The notes: generated by a model from the sequence alone, not told the origin. Positions 1-6,611 are shown, counted from the stretch's first letter. The stretch is 8,150 bases of DNA from Anaerolineaceae bacterium (GCA_003448875.1 DLXG01000215.1:1-8150); one strand, 5' to 3'. Numbers and translations are program-made.

Positions 1-1
1 C

Positions 2-430
2 AACATCGCTTACGCGTTGAAGGGTGCTCTCTCGAATGCCATCGGGAACGCCGTTAGCAATATCGGCTTCCAGGAGAGCGTCTATTTGGGTCTCCGCTCG
101 CACCGCGATTTTCCCAACGGCAGCGGGAACGGCAAGGTCAATGTCCCCAAACCCGCACCTGTCCCGCAGCCTGCTGCACCGGCGGCAGCCGAGCCTGAAC
201 CGGCTGCTGAAGGCGAGGCCAACCCCGGCGATACCGTCATTCACTTCGGCAAGATGAAGGACAAGACACTTGCCGAGGTGTGGGCGTCTGGCCCCGCCGG
301 TCAGGGCTGGGTGCGCTGGTGCGCCAATACGGACGGCAAGGGGTTCGATCCACAAGGGAAGCCTGAAAACGTCCACTTGCAGCGCATGGCGCGGGCGTTT
401 CTGGCGCTCAACGCCGCTTATGCGGGCTGA
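2..430 (+). CDS. 3' end of a phage-type recombination protein with ExoX-like C-terminal domain (partial)
   Basis: The frame is open to the left edge, so the gene begins outside the window and 142 residues are visible. The TTG at 17 is probably internal. Three parts can be seen. The first segment, with the core ALKGALSNAIGNAVSNIGF, has the Ala/Gly-rich helical look of the end of a single-strand annealing (Rad52- or ERF-like) fold. Next comes a Pro/Ala/Glu-rich linker at about 120-225. Last is a compact domain with HFGKMKDKTLAEVW and GWVRWCAN, resembling the small domain that follows exodeoxyribonuclease X and occurs in DUF3820-type proteins (pattern FGKyKGk-L-ev...Y-W). The function is inferred to be phage or mobile-element DNA recombination; no catalytic residue is visible to prove it. 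GC is about 65% in a sampled row, well above the defence genes to the right. A hairpin follows the stop directly. The reading frame is secure and the family assignment moderate. Confidence 0.6.
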   Translation, partial: NIAYALKGALSNAIGNAVSNIGFQESVYLGLRSHRDFPNGSGNGKVNVPKPAPVPQPAAPAAAEPEPAAEGEANPGDTVIHFGKMKDKTLAEVWASGPAGQGWVRWCANTDGKGFDPQGKPENVHLQRMARAFLALNAAYAG

Positions 431-446
431 TCCCCCTGCGGGAAGA

Positions 447-469
447 AGCCGGGCTTACCCAGCCCGGCT
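447..469 (+). terminator. GC-rich hairpin after the left gene
   Basis: A perfect 9-bp stem, AGCCGGGCT / AGCCCGGCT, encloses the loop TACCC, 16 nt after the stop codon. Only a weak T-rich tail (ATTCCTTC) follows, so it is either an imperfect intrinsic terminator or an mRNA 3' end stabiliser. Confidence 0.6.
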
Positions 470-538
470 ATTCCTTCACTCTGCATAGTGCCCTGGGGTG
501 GTGCAAGTCTACCCAGAGTGACCTCGGTAGATGAACGT

Positions 539-610
539 GCCTCTGTAGTTCAACGGATAGAACAACACCCTCACGAAGTGTAAATGCGGGTTCGAATCCC
601 GCCAGGGGCA
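539..610 (+). tRNA. tRNA-Val (CAC), CCA not encoded
   Basis: A 72-nt cloverleaf folds by eye. The acceptor is GCCTCTG (539-545) with CAGGGGC (603-609), containing one G·T pair. T8-A9 are present. The D stem is GTTC/GAAC with loop AACGGATA, carrying the conserved GG. The anticodon stem is 565-569 with 577-581. The 7-nt loop CTCACGA has T33 and anticodon CAC (572-574), which reads GTG valine codons. The T stem GCGGG/CCCGC with loop TTCGAAT is canonical. The discriminator is A610, followed by CCC, so CCA must be added enzymatically. Oddities are a C·A mismatch at the bottom of the anticodon stem (569/577) and a short 4-nt variable loop (AAAT). No convincing promoter was seen upstream. A strong terminator lies 12 nt downstream. 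The gene is certain; the anticodon assignment is likely. Confidence 0.88.
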
Positions 611-621
611 CCCACTTGCCG

Positions 622-649
622 AAAAGAGGGCTACCCAGCCCTCTTTTTT
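622..649 (+). terminator. Intrinsic terminator of the tRNA gene
   Basis: A perfect 11-bp stem, AAAAGAGGGCT / AGCCCTCTTTT, with loop ACCC runs directly into a T tract (TTTTTT, then G and more T). It lies 12 nt after the tRNA and is the clearest rho-independent terminator in the window. Its core, GGGCT-ACCC-AGCCC, closely matches the hairpin at 447-469. Confidence 0.88.
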
Positions 650-693
650 GTTTTTTGAGGGGTTGAAAATTTGAGAAATGATTGATATGATAA

Positions 694-726
694 ATTTACT
701 TCGTGAGGGTATCCGTGAACTACGGA
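694..726 (-). repeat. Degenerate inverted copy of the tRNA 5' half
   Basis: Read on the minus strand, this segment contains GTTC-ACGGAT and then ACCCTCACGAAGT. These match the D arm and anticodon arm of the tRNA at 539-610. The 13-nt core ACTTCGTGAGGGT (698-710) is an exact reverse complement of 567-579. Relative to the tRNA, an 8-nt block containing the 3' strand of the D stem, one D-loop base and a further 2 nt are missing, so it cannot fold as a tRNA. It could be a decayed tRNA duplicate or a remnant of an integration site. Confidence 0.65.
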
Positions 727-760
727 AAAACAAGAGAGGGCAATCGTTCTCTCTTGTTTT
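727..760. terminator. 12-bp perfect inverted repeat, possible bidirectional terminator
   Basis: The arms AAAACAAGAGAG (727-738) and CTCTCTTGTTTT (749-760) enclose a 10-nt loop. The A run on one side and T run on the other would let it terminate transcription in either direction. That fits its position between a plus-strand tRNA and a minus-strand operon. It directly abuts the inverted tRNA fragment. Confidence 0.55.
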
Positions 761-837
761 GTTTCTTGCCTTTTAGTGAAAACAAACTTTTTGCTTTCCC
801 AACTCTTTCAGAGCGTGACTGGCGCTCACCTCTCCGC

Positions 838-853
838 TTTGGCGCGCGCCAAA
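838..853. repeat. 16-bp GC-rich palindrome
   Basis: TTTGGCGCGCGCCAAA is a perfect palindrome with no spacer. It shares its last three bases with the next palindrome. It has the form of a dimeric protein binding site, but no regulator is encoded nearby. Confidence 0.6.
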
Positions 854-881
854 TCAAGGTTTACATTGTAAACCTTGATTT
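851..881. repeat. 31-bp palindrome with a single central base
   Basis: The arm AAATCAAGGTTTACA and its exact reverse complement flank T866. As RNA it would form a 14-bp stem with a 3-nt loop, followed on the plus strand by a T-rich run, so a terminator is possible. As DNA it could be an operator. Its length and perfection are well beyond chance. Confidence 0.7.
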
Positions 882-894
882 TCTTACTTTTGCG

Positions 895-1003
895 GTCGCC
901 ACCATGGGAAAACTCAACCGAAAAGAAACATCTGGTGGGGCTAAAACAGGCATTTACCTTATGAAACCAGATGTCAAATGGGAAAAAGCCTCGTCGCCAC
1001 CAT
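895..1003. repeat. Nested direct and inverted repeat unit
   Basis: The 11-nt direct repeat GTCGCCACCAT occurs at 895-905 and 993-1003, and a second direct repeat ATGGGAAAA at 904-912 and 978-986. Between them, ACATCTGGT (928-936) and ACCAGATGT (966-974) form a 9-bp inverted repeat with a 29-nt loop. A 33-codon ORF spans 904-1005 but has no ribosome binding site and no recognisable product. The unit might be a decayed small mobile element or simply intergenic structure. Nothing else was found from 1004 to 1076. Confidence 0.4.
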
Positions 1004-1076
1004 AAAATAATTTATCTTTGAGGAACTGAGTTGTGGATTCAAAAATTGTGGGATATTTTTACATATCGTAGTCTAA

Positions 1077-2888
1077 TTAAGTCTGCAAATTAATCTGCTC
1101 TTCTAGTAGTGTTACAAATTGTGATTTTCCGTACTCCCAGCGATTTCCGTTCCTATCGTAGTAAAAACCAGAATAAACTAAATGAATGGCTTTACGTGCG
1201 CGTGTTAGACCAACATAGAAAAGTCTCTGTTTTTCTTTAAGTTTTGTGAGATGTCCTGTGTCATAATAGTTAGGTATTTTTCCCTCTTCCAAACCCATTA
1301 TAATTACCTCATCAAATTCCAATCCCTTTACACTATGTAATGTGATTAAATTCAAGAATTCGGGATGGCCTATTTGACCGGCAAAATCCATTACCGTAAA
1401 AGATTCCATCGGTTTGCCTAGTTTAACCTTATCTAAAATTTGACTTAACTGATGATATTCCGCCTGCCACTGACAACCATCATAAAATACTGCACTTAAA
1501 CACCCCTCATAGAATTTACTTATCCAATCCCGGAGGAAGACGCTTTGTTTTGGGTCTTCAATACGTTTATTCCATAGAAATCTTATCAAGTTCTTTCTGT
1601 GCTTCCATAGTTCAGAATCGCTTGGATGGTTCGCCCTAAAAAAACGTTCCCATCTTCTAATCAGTTCGGTCAGACCAGGTTCACCGTTTTTCCATCCTAT
1701 CATACACCAAGCTGCGCAGGTTTCCAACCATCTAGTTATTTCGTTTTTCCTGTAATGCGCGCCCTGGTCAATTCGGATAGTTTTCAGCCCAGCCTTCTGA
1801 GTTGCGTCAAAGATTTTCTGTCCATCATTGTGGTCCAAATACAGCACTGCGATTTTTTCCAAGCCAATCCCTCGCGCTTGAATGTTAGGGAGCAAAACAT
1901 CAACAATGTATTGCGCCTGTGCCTCAATTCCTTCAAAATTGCCATAATTTGGGATGTGATAAAAAAAGATTTCACCTTCAGCGATACTATTTTCGCATTC
2001 GTTATTTGTATTGGATATTATTTTTTTTGCGCCTTCTAAAATCTTTCTTCCGTTACGATAATTAAGTTTCAGTACAACTTTTTGTACCCTTGGGTCATTT
2101 GCCAGGTCACCAAGCAATTCAGGCTTTGCTCCCAAAAAGCCATAAATAGATTGATCTGGATCGCCTACTGCCAGTAATCGGATACCTGCATCAAAACACA
2201 AAATTTCCACCAGACGGTGTAAAGGTAATCCTAAATCTTGGTACTCATCTATAATTAAAATTGGAAAGCGGGCTTTGATTAATTTTCGCGCCCATTCATG
2301 CTGTTCGACAATTCGCAAACCCCACAACGTCATATCATCAAAATCTATCAAGTGATTCTCATGGAGTTGATTTTCGTAACGCTCAACTAATTCACCAAGT
2401 CCTCCGTTATTCCATTCAGCAGAATTTCTATCCAAACAAGTCCGCCGATGTATCACAACATTTTGTTTTTGGTTATAGATACCCAAATTCTGAAAGCAGT
2501 TATTTTGGTCATCCTCACTAGCAACTTTGAAATCGTGTGGCAATGGGATTTTTGCTAATTTTCCATAAGGCATTACAATATTTGCCATACAAAAGTTATG
2601 TACAGTGCCGATGAACAGATTAGGCACCTGTCCCAATCCAATTTTTTTCAGGCGGCGTTCCAATTCGCGCACGGTCTCGTTACTGAATGTCAGGCAAGCA
2701 ACCCCGCGTGGAGGTTGGACATCTTCCATCAACATGCGTCCAAGTTTAGTAATAAGTGTTTTGGTTTTGCCAGTACCGGGTCCTGCCAACACAACACAGT
2801 GACCAGTAGAATCATAGACTTGGCGCTGTTCCGAATTCAGTTTGTCTACTTCTAGTTGAAATTCATTGTGTAGACTGATTGACCACAA
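1077..2888 (-). CDS. gajB: Gabija helicase GajB, UvrD-like SF1 family
   Basis: This is a DNA helicase of the UvrD/PcrA/Rep type and the partner of GajA in the Gabija anti-phage system. With the chosen start it has 603 residues, longer than the roughly 500 of the Bacillus GajB. Superfamily 1 motifs appear in order: the Q-motif region LNSEQRQ (17-23), Walker A GPGTGKT (36-42), LTFSN, Walker B with DEYQ (214-217), GDPDQSIYGF (242-251), LNYRN, HSVKGLEFD (518-526) and LFYVGLTRAR (556-565). All key residues are intact, so it should be an active ATPase. The start chosen is the TTG at 2886-2888. It has a perfect GGAGG 9 nt upstream and gives a 26-nt overlap with gajA. A longer ATG frame from 2972 would overlap gajA by 110 nt and adds residues without family resemblance. 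It is the last gene of the operon and the most AT-rich of the four. Confidence 0.88.
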   Translation of the reverse strand: MWSISLHNEFQLEVDKLNSEQRQVYDSTGHCVVLAGPGTGKTKTLITKLGRMLMEDVQPPRGVACLTFSNETVRELERRLKKIGLGQVPNLFIGTVHNFCMANIVMPYGKLAKIPLPHDFKVASEDDQNNCFQNLGIYNQKQNVVIHRRTCLDRNSAEWNNGGLGELVERYENQLHENHLIDFDDMTLWGLRIVEQHEWARKLIKARFPILIIDEYQDLGLPLHRLVEILCFDAGIRLLAVGDPDQSIYGFLGAKPELLGDLANDPRVQKVVLKLNYRNGRKILEGAKKIISNTNNECENSIAEGEIFFYHIPNYGNFEGIEAQAQYIVDVLLPNIQARGIGLEKIAVLYLDHNDGQKIFDATQKAGLKTIRIDQGAHYRKNEITRWLETCAAWCMIGWKNGEPGLTELIRRWERFFRANHPSDSELWKHRKNLIRFLWNKRIEDPKQSVFLRDWISKFYEGCLSAVFYDGCQWQAEYHQLSQILDKVKLGKPMESFTVMDFAGQIGHPEFLNLITLHSVKGLEFDEVIIMGLEEGKIPNYYDTGHLTKLKEKQRLFYVGLTRARKAIHLVYSGFYYDRNGNRWEYGKSQFVTLLEEQINLQT

Positions 2889-4695
2889 ATTTAATTGCCT
2901 CCATGATGTAATGTGGGCAGTGTTCTGGTTGAAGATACTGTGATAACCGCTGTGCAAAGCGTCCTTTGCCAATCTGTGCTATATCCTTTATCAACCAGTC
3001 ATTATCCACGCTGCAAGGGCTGGTAAGCCATTTAGAAGCCCTTTCTTGAGCGTGTTGATTCTCTGTCAATTCTATAAGCGAACGGCACATTGGCTCAGAT
3101 GCAATTTCGAACAAATCAATTTCTAGCGTGTGCTGATTTATAAAAATCCCATGCTGAATAGCATCTTGCTGCCAGGTATCATACAAATCCGTGCATTCAA
3201 TCAAGATTTCATGTAATAATTTTGAAACACGATTTTTTGCCAAAGGTGGATTATTTTCCTCTTGTGGGTCCATATCGGTAATAATAGCAAAGGGAATATC
3301 AAAACCCTTTTTTCCTAACAATTTAACATAAGGCAAAAAATTGGTTCCACCTACTGAACAGACCGAAATACCAATCTTTTCAAGCGGGTATCCGATTAAT
3401 TCTGCAATCTTTGGAACTAGGTACAATTCTGCCTCGCCCTCAACAAGAATTACTGCGCGTGCAAACAGCATCTCTCCGCGATTTACATCAAGATAACGCT
3501 CGATGTCATCTATGTCGATTTTTTCTAACCCTGCATTCCATGCTGACACTCCCACCGAATGCAATTTTCCTGCCTCATCTCGGATGGATTTGAGCAGGAC
3601 GATGGATTTAATCGGCGAGACGCTGACAATGTGGGGTGAATGGGTGGTCAATAACACTGTACGCGAAGAGATTTGGGGAGTATTTGGCGATGGATTTTCC
3701 TGATGTTGACGTGGGCGAAGAAAGTCCTTGTAAATTTGCCGTTGCAAGTGAGGGTGCAAATGTGCTTCTGGCTCTTCGATGCCTAAAAAAGTATGGAAGC
3801 GTTGATTATTTGCCTGCCTACGAATCCAGCGTAGTTCCAGTTCTTTTAGGACCATATATAGGGCATTTGCCGATCCAGTGCTTGCTTCAGCGATAGTACG
3901 TTTGCCCTGATCTATCATTAATCTGAGCGATTGTAAAAGACGTTCCGCTTCAAGTGGTGCCAAACCAAAAGCCAAGTCAAAGGCCTGAATTTCTCCAATA
4001 AATTCTTTAAGGGTTTCTTGAATTGCTTGTTCTGTGTTTCTTATCGGTTTTTGAGTGCCATCAGAATTGTCAGGGATGTCCAGAACTTTCTCAGTAGCAG
4101 ATTGTATGTCATTTGCGACTTCTTTTAGTTTTTCTCTATTAACCTGAGCCTTGACCTGTTCGATCAATCGCCGGAGGGGGGAATTGCGACTGGATATCAA
4201 ATCACTTTCTGCATCTCGTAAGGCGGGCATGACTTCCAGGGCGATGAAACGGCGCAGTTCATAACCAAACCGATTTTCGGGGCGGTCGCCGCCAAATGTA
4301 ATGGGTTCGTAATCTTCGAGTGACTTTATCTCTTCCTTTACAACCGGCTGAAAAGCATAGGTCAAGCGTGCGGTCAACGGATCAATAGCGACAATATGCT
4401 CTGCTAAAACGGTCAGTAAGTTATCGTCACTCTCGAAATCCGTCAGGTCTATAGAAATCTTGATAGATGCTCTTTCAGAGAATTTGTTGTCACCCAAACC
4501 ATCCCAAAAATCTTTTTCTTCCAGCCATCGGCTGCTTTCCGGCAATGTGGGGTCAAGCACGAGCCTTAGCGCATACAAAAAATTGGTCTTGCCAACTTTA
4601 TTTTCCCCCACGATGACCAGATTATCACCCGTGTTTACGTCCAGTTCCTTGAAATTACGAAAGTTTTTGATATGTATGCGGCTTATCTTCATCAT
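2863..4695 (-). CDS. gajA: Gabija nuclease GajA, OLD-family ATPase with TOPRIM domain
   Basis: This 610-residue protein belongs to the class 2 OLD nucleases, which occur next to UvrD-like helicases. In Gabija it is the nucleotide-sensing DNA nicking or cleaving subunit. The N-terminal ABC-type ATPase shows Walker A GENKVGKT (30-37), a signature-like ASTGSANALY (271-280), Walker B EEPEAHLHP (307-315) and the switch histidine in TTHSPH (H352). The C-terminal TOPRIM domain has the metal-binding glutamates of VEGEAE (E419-E423), ITDMDP (D474, D476) and a late KGRFA (K577) matching the conserved OLD lysine. No catalytic residue looks lost. Length is close to the 578 of the characterised Bacillus GajA. 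Two ATGs stand in tandem (4693-4695 and 4690-4692); the first is taken. A GGGGA sits just upstream and the mod stop is 14 nt away. GC is lower than in mod and res, suggesting separate acquisition. Confidence 0.9.
   Translation of the reverse strand: MMKISRIHIKNFRNFKELDVNTGDNLVIVGENKVGKTNFLYALRLVLDPTLPESSRWLEEKDFWDGLGDNKFSERASIKISIDLTDFESDDNLLTVLAEHIVAIDPLTARLTYAFQPVVKEEIKSLEDYEPITFGGDRPENRFGYELRRFIALEVMPALRDAESDLISSRNSPLRRLIEQVKAQVNREKLKEVANDIQSATEKVLDIPDNSDGTQKPIRNTEQAIQETLKEFIGEIQAFDLAFGLAPLEAERLLQSLRLMIDQGKRTIAEASTGSANALYMVLKELELRWIRRQANNQRFHTFLGIEEPEAHLHPHLQRQIYKDFLRPRQHQENPSPNTPQISSRTVLLTTHSPHIVSVSPIKSIVLLKSIRDEAGKLHSVGVSAWNAGLEKIDIDDIERYLDVNRGEMLFARAVILVEGEAELYLVPKIAELIGYPLEKIGISVCSVGGTNFLPYVKLLGKKGFDIPFAIITDMDPQEENNPPLAKNRVSKLLHEILIECTDLYDTWQQDAIQHGIFINQHTLEIDLFEIASEPMCRSLIELTENQHAQERASKWLTSPCSVDNDWLIKDIAQIGKGRFAQRLSQYLQPEHCPHYIMEAIKFVVNQSTQ
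2898..2902 (-). promoter_or_regulatory. Ribosome binding site that fixes the gajB start
   Basis: A perfect GGAGG on the minus strand lies inside the end of gajA, 9 nt before TTG 2886-2888. It supports the shorter GajB and translational coupling to gajA. Confidence 0.7.
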
Positions 4696-4699
4696 GGTT

Positions 4700-4704
4700 T
4701 CCCC
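4700..4704 (-). promoter_or_regulatory. Weak ribosome binding site of gajA
   Basis: GGGGA lies 4 nt before ATG 4693-4695, or 7 nt before the second ATG at 4690-4692. This leaves open which of the tandem ATGs is used. Confidence 0.45.
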
Positions 4705-4709
4705 AAAAT

Positions 4710-6581
4710 TTATTCATACTCCACCCTCACTACCGTCTCATCCCCGGCAATGTTGCGAATTTTCAGGCGCAGAGGTTTCCGGCTGGATGAAATGGTAGCG
4801 TCCCAGTATTCTTTGGTTTTCACGCCGTCGCGGATGACATAGCCTTTTTTGTCTATTTTGATTTCCACATCGCTGTGCCAGGGGCCATCATCAGCGGTGC
4901 AATCCAGGCTGACGAGTTCGATGAGTTCCAGCCCGTTTTCACTGATTTCCAGGGGAGTAAATTCCGTTGGAGACTCTTCGCCCTCCTCTGCGGTTTCTTC
5001 CAATTTGCGCTGGCGGGTTTTCTTTTTGCCCGCGTTGAGTTGCAGTTTCTGGTTATGGGCTTCGATTTTTTGCGCCAGGCGGTCGGAGTAGAAGCGGGTG
5101 ATTTCAACGCGCCAGCCGCCTTCGGCGGTTTCGGTCAGGGTGTAGTCCACTTCGTCATTCAAGACGATTTCGTGCAGGACGGTTTTCAGGTCGCGCAGTT
5201 CCACCTCCACCAGCGGATTGCCGTACTCGCGGATAAAGGCGCGGGCTTCTTTCTCGTCTTCGATGTCCACATAATAGACGATGACTTTTTTCACGCCATC
5301 GGGCAGGTTGGGGATTTGCTCATTGACGATGCGGTTGATTTGGGGCAGGTCGAGCAGTTTGGCGCGGTGGTCGAGCAGGTTGGGCAGATAGACGGGAATC
5401 ATGCCGTTTTTGCCATCTTGAATGGCTCCTGCCCAAAAATCATCCAGTCCCTCTGCCTTGCCCAACCCGGGGATAAGCGTGGCGAGCTTTTCCATCGTTT
5501 GAGCGGGGTTGCGGAAGAGTGCCACGCCATCGCGCACTTCCAGGATGTCAAAAGAGGCTCCGGCGGCGATAAGACGATCGCGGGTAGTCTGGATGCTGTT
5601 GATGCCCACGTCTACATGGATGAATTTGCGCCCCAAGTCGTGGGCAACTTTGGCGGTGACGCCGCTGCCGCCAAAGAAATCGGCAACCACCATGTTTTCA
5701 TCGCTACACGCTCGAACTATTTTTTCGATTAATTCATAGGGCTTTTCTGTATCATATAATCGTTCGGTCATTGAATTGAATTTTATATCCCATACATCAC
5801 TAGGGACTTTACCTTCTGGCATTTCTTTTCCTGCTTGCAAACCTTTTGTGTATCTCCATTTTGTCATTCCGCTTTCATAAGGTACTAAAATTTTTTCTGC
5901 AAAGAAATTATAAGTATCGGAGACTGAATACCAAAAAATTGTGTCGTGTTTTCGCGCAAACCTTTCATTTCCTCTAGCACCTTGGTCATACGCCCAAATG
6001 ATTTCATTTTGAAAATTATCTTCCCCAAAGATTTCATCCATCAAAACTTTGACATAATGCCCGATGTGCCAATCCAAATGAACGTAAATGCTGGCGGTTG
6101 GACTCATCACGCTCTTGATGGCAACCAGGTTCTCGTACATCCAGTTCAGGTAGGCTTCCTTCGTCCAGATGTCGCCGTACATGGTTTCTTCAAAGGCTTG
6201 CAGTTCTTCGTCATTCAATTCCTGCTCGGCTTGTTCGATGGCTTGCGCCACTTTGGGGTTGCGGCGCAGGTAAATCTTTTTGGCATAGTTCGCGCCGCTG
6301 GCAAAGGGCGGGTCAATGTACACCAGATCAACCTGAATCCCCCTGTCTTTCAGGTAAGCGCAGGCGGAAAGGCACTCGCCACGAATGACCAGGTTGCCAT
6401 CTGGATTTTCGCCTACCTGTTCCACCTTATCCACTTCATAGAGCGGCATTCCGCGCAAGATGCGCTGGACGGGCTTGTCGTTGTCGCGGTAGGTCAGGGC
6501 GCGGCGGGTGCGGGTGAAGTTGTTGAGCAAAGCCTGTCCTTCGATAGGTTCTGGGTAGAAGGGAACGTATTTGATGGGCAT
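4710..6581 (-). CDS. mod: Type III restriction-modification methyltransferase subunit Mod
   Basis: This is a beta-class adenine-N6 DNA methyltransferase of 623 residues, the usual size for Type III Mod. It should bind S-adenosylmethionine, recognise a short asymmetric site, modify one strand and form the specificity core of the Mod-Res complex. Motif IV DPPF is at 90-93. Motif I DFFGGSG at 301-307 comes after it, the order that defines the beta class. The YVHLDWHIGHYVKVLMDEIF helix region (166-185) and the late TEKPYELIEKIV segment are typical. Residues about 175-294, the target-recognition region, are encoded by DNA of about 35% GC, against about 55% on either side. A charged Lys/Glu-rich linker (about 510-540) precedes a C-terminal domain. 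The ATG has GGAGAG 5 nt upstream. It follows res by 30 nt and precedes gajA by 14 nt, all on one strand. The catalytic motifs look intact. The Type III call rests on these motifs plus the adjacent Res. Confidence 0.9.
   Translation of the reverse strand: MPIKYVPFYPEPIEGQALLNNFTRTRRALTYRDNDKPVQRILRGMPLYEVDKVEQVGENPDGNLVIRGECLSACAYLKDRGIQVDLVYIDPPFASGANYAKKIYLRRNPKVAQAIEQAEQELNDEELQAFEETMYGDIWTKEAYLNWMYENLVAIKSVMSPTASIYVHLDWHIGHYVKVLMDEIFGEDNFQNEIIWAYDQGARGNERFARKHDTIFWYSVSDTYNFFAEKILVPYESGMTKWRYTKGLQAGKEMPEGKVPSDVWDIKFNSMTERLYDTEKPYELIEKIVRACSDENMVVADFFGGSGVTAKVAHDLGRKFIHVDVGINSIQTTRDRLIAAGASFDILEVRDGVALFRNPAQTMEKLATLIPGLGKAEGLDDFWAGAIQDGKNGMIPVYLPNLLDHRAKLLDLPQINRIVNEQIPNLPDGVKKVIVYYVDIEDEKEARAFIREYGNPLVEVELRDLKTVLHEIVLNDEVDYTLTETAEGGWRVEITRFYSDRLAQKIEAHNQKLQLNAGKKKTRQRKLEETAEEGEESPTEFTPLEISENGLELIELVSLDCTADDGPWHSDVEIKIDKKGYVIRDGVKTKEYWDATISSSRKPLRLKIRNIAGDETVVRVEYE
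5701..6060 (-). other. AT-rich patch encoding the Mod target-recognition domain
   Basis: Hand counting gives 127 G+C in these 360 bases (35%). Rows at 5581-5700 and 6061-6180 give about 50-57%. The patch maps to Mod residues about 175-294, between motif IV and motif I, where beta-class enzymes carry their recognition domain. The reading frame is continuous through it. Confidence 0.7.
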
Positions 6582-6586
6582 GGAGA

Positions 6587-6592
6587 CTCTCC
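6587..6592 (-). promoter_or_regulatory. Ribosome binding site of mod
   Basis: GGAGAG lies 5 nt before ATG 6579-6581, within the 30-nt gap after res. It forms the symmetrical run GGAGAGTCTCC with the bases before the start. Confidence 0.65.
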
Positions 6593-6611
6593 AGTTTTCA
6601 GTATGCAGTAA

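Noticed and set aside
488..501. Possible second inverted tRNA fragment, resembling the reverse of the tRNA 3' end
   Set aside because: The match is GTGCCC-TGG with one missing base and poor continuation, too short to separate from chance.
509..733. Minus-strand 74-residue ORF
   Set aside because: It runs antisense through the tRNA. The piece WRDSNPHLHF...PLNYRG is the well-known artefact translation of tRNA genes.
898..907. Exact match to the eukaryotic Kozak start context GCCACCATGG
   Set aside because: The surroundings are bacterial, with no eukaryotic promoter or vector sequence. The 33-codon ORF after it is unrecognisable, so coincidence is most likely.
703..1005. Plus-strand 100-residue ORF
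   Set aside because: It reads through the hairpin and both palindromes, has no ribosome binding site and no family resemblance.
2886..2972. ATG start at 2970-2972 for the helicase
   Set aside because: It would overlap gajA by 110 nt, and the added residues do not look like a UvrD N-terminus. The TTG at 2886-2888 has a perfect GGAGG.
4875..5732. Plus-strand 285-residue ORF
   Set aside because: It is an antisense shadow of mod. The GC-rich third codon positions of mod keep the opposite frame open, and the translation resembles no family.
5946..6611. Plus-strand 221-residue ORF
   Set aside because: It is also antisense to mod, which has clear catalytic motifs on the other strand.
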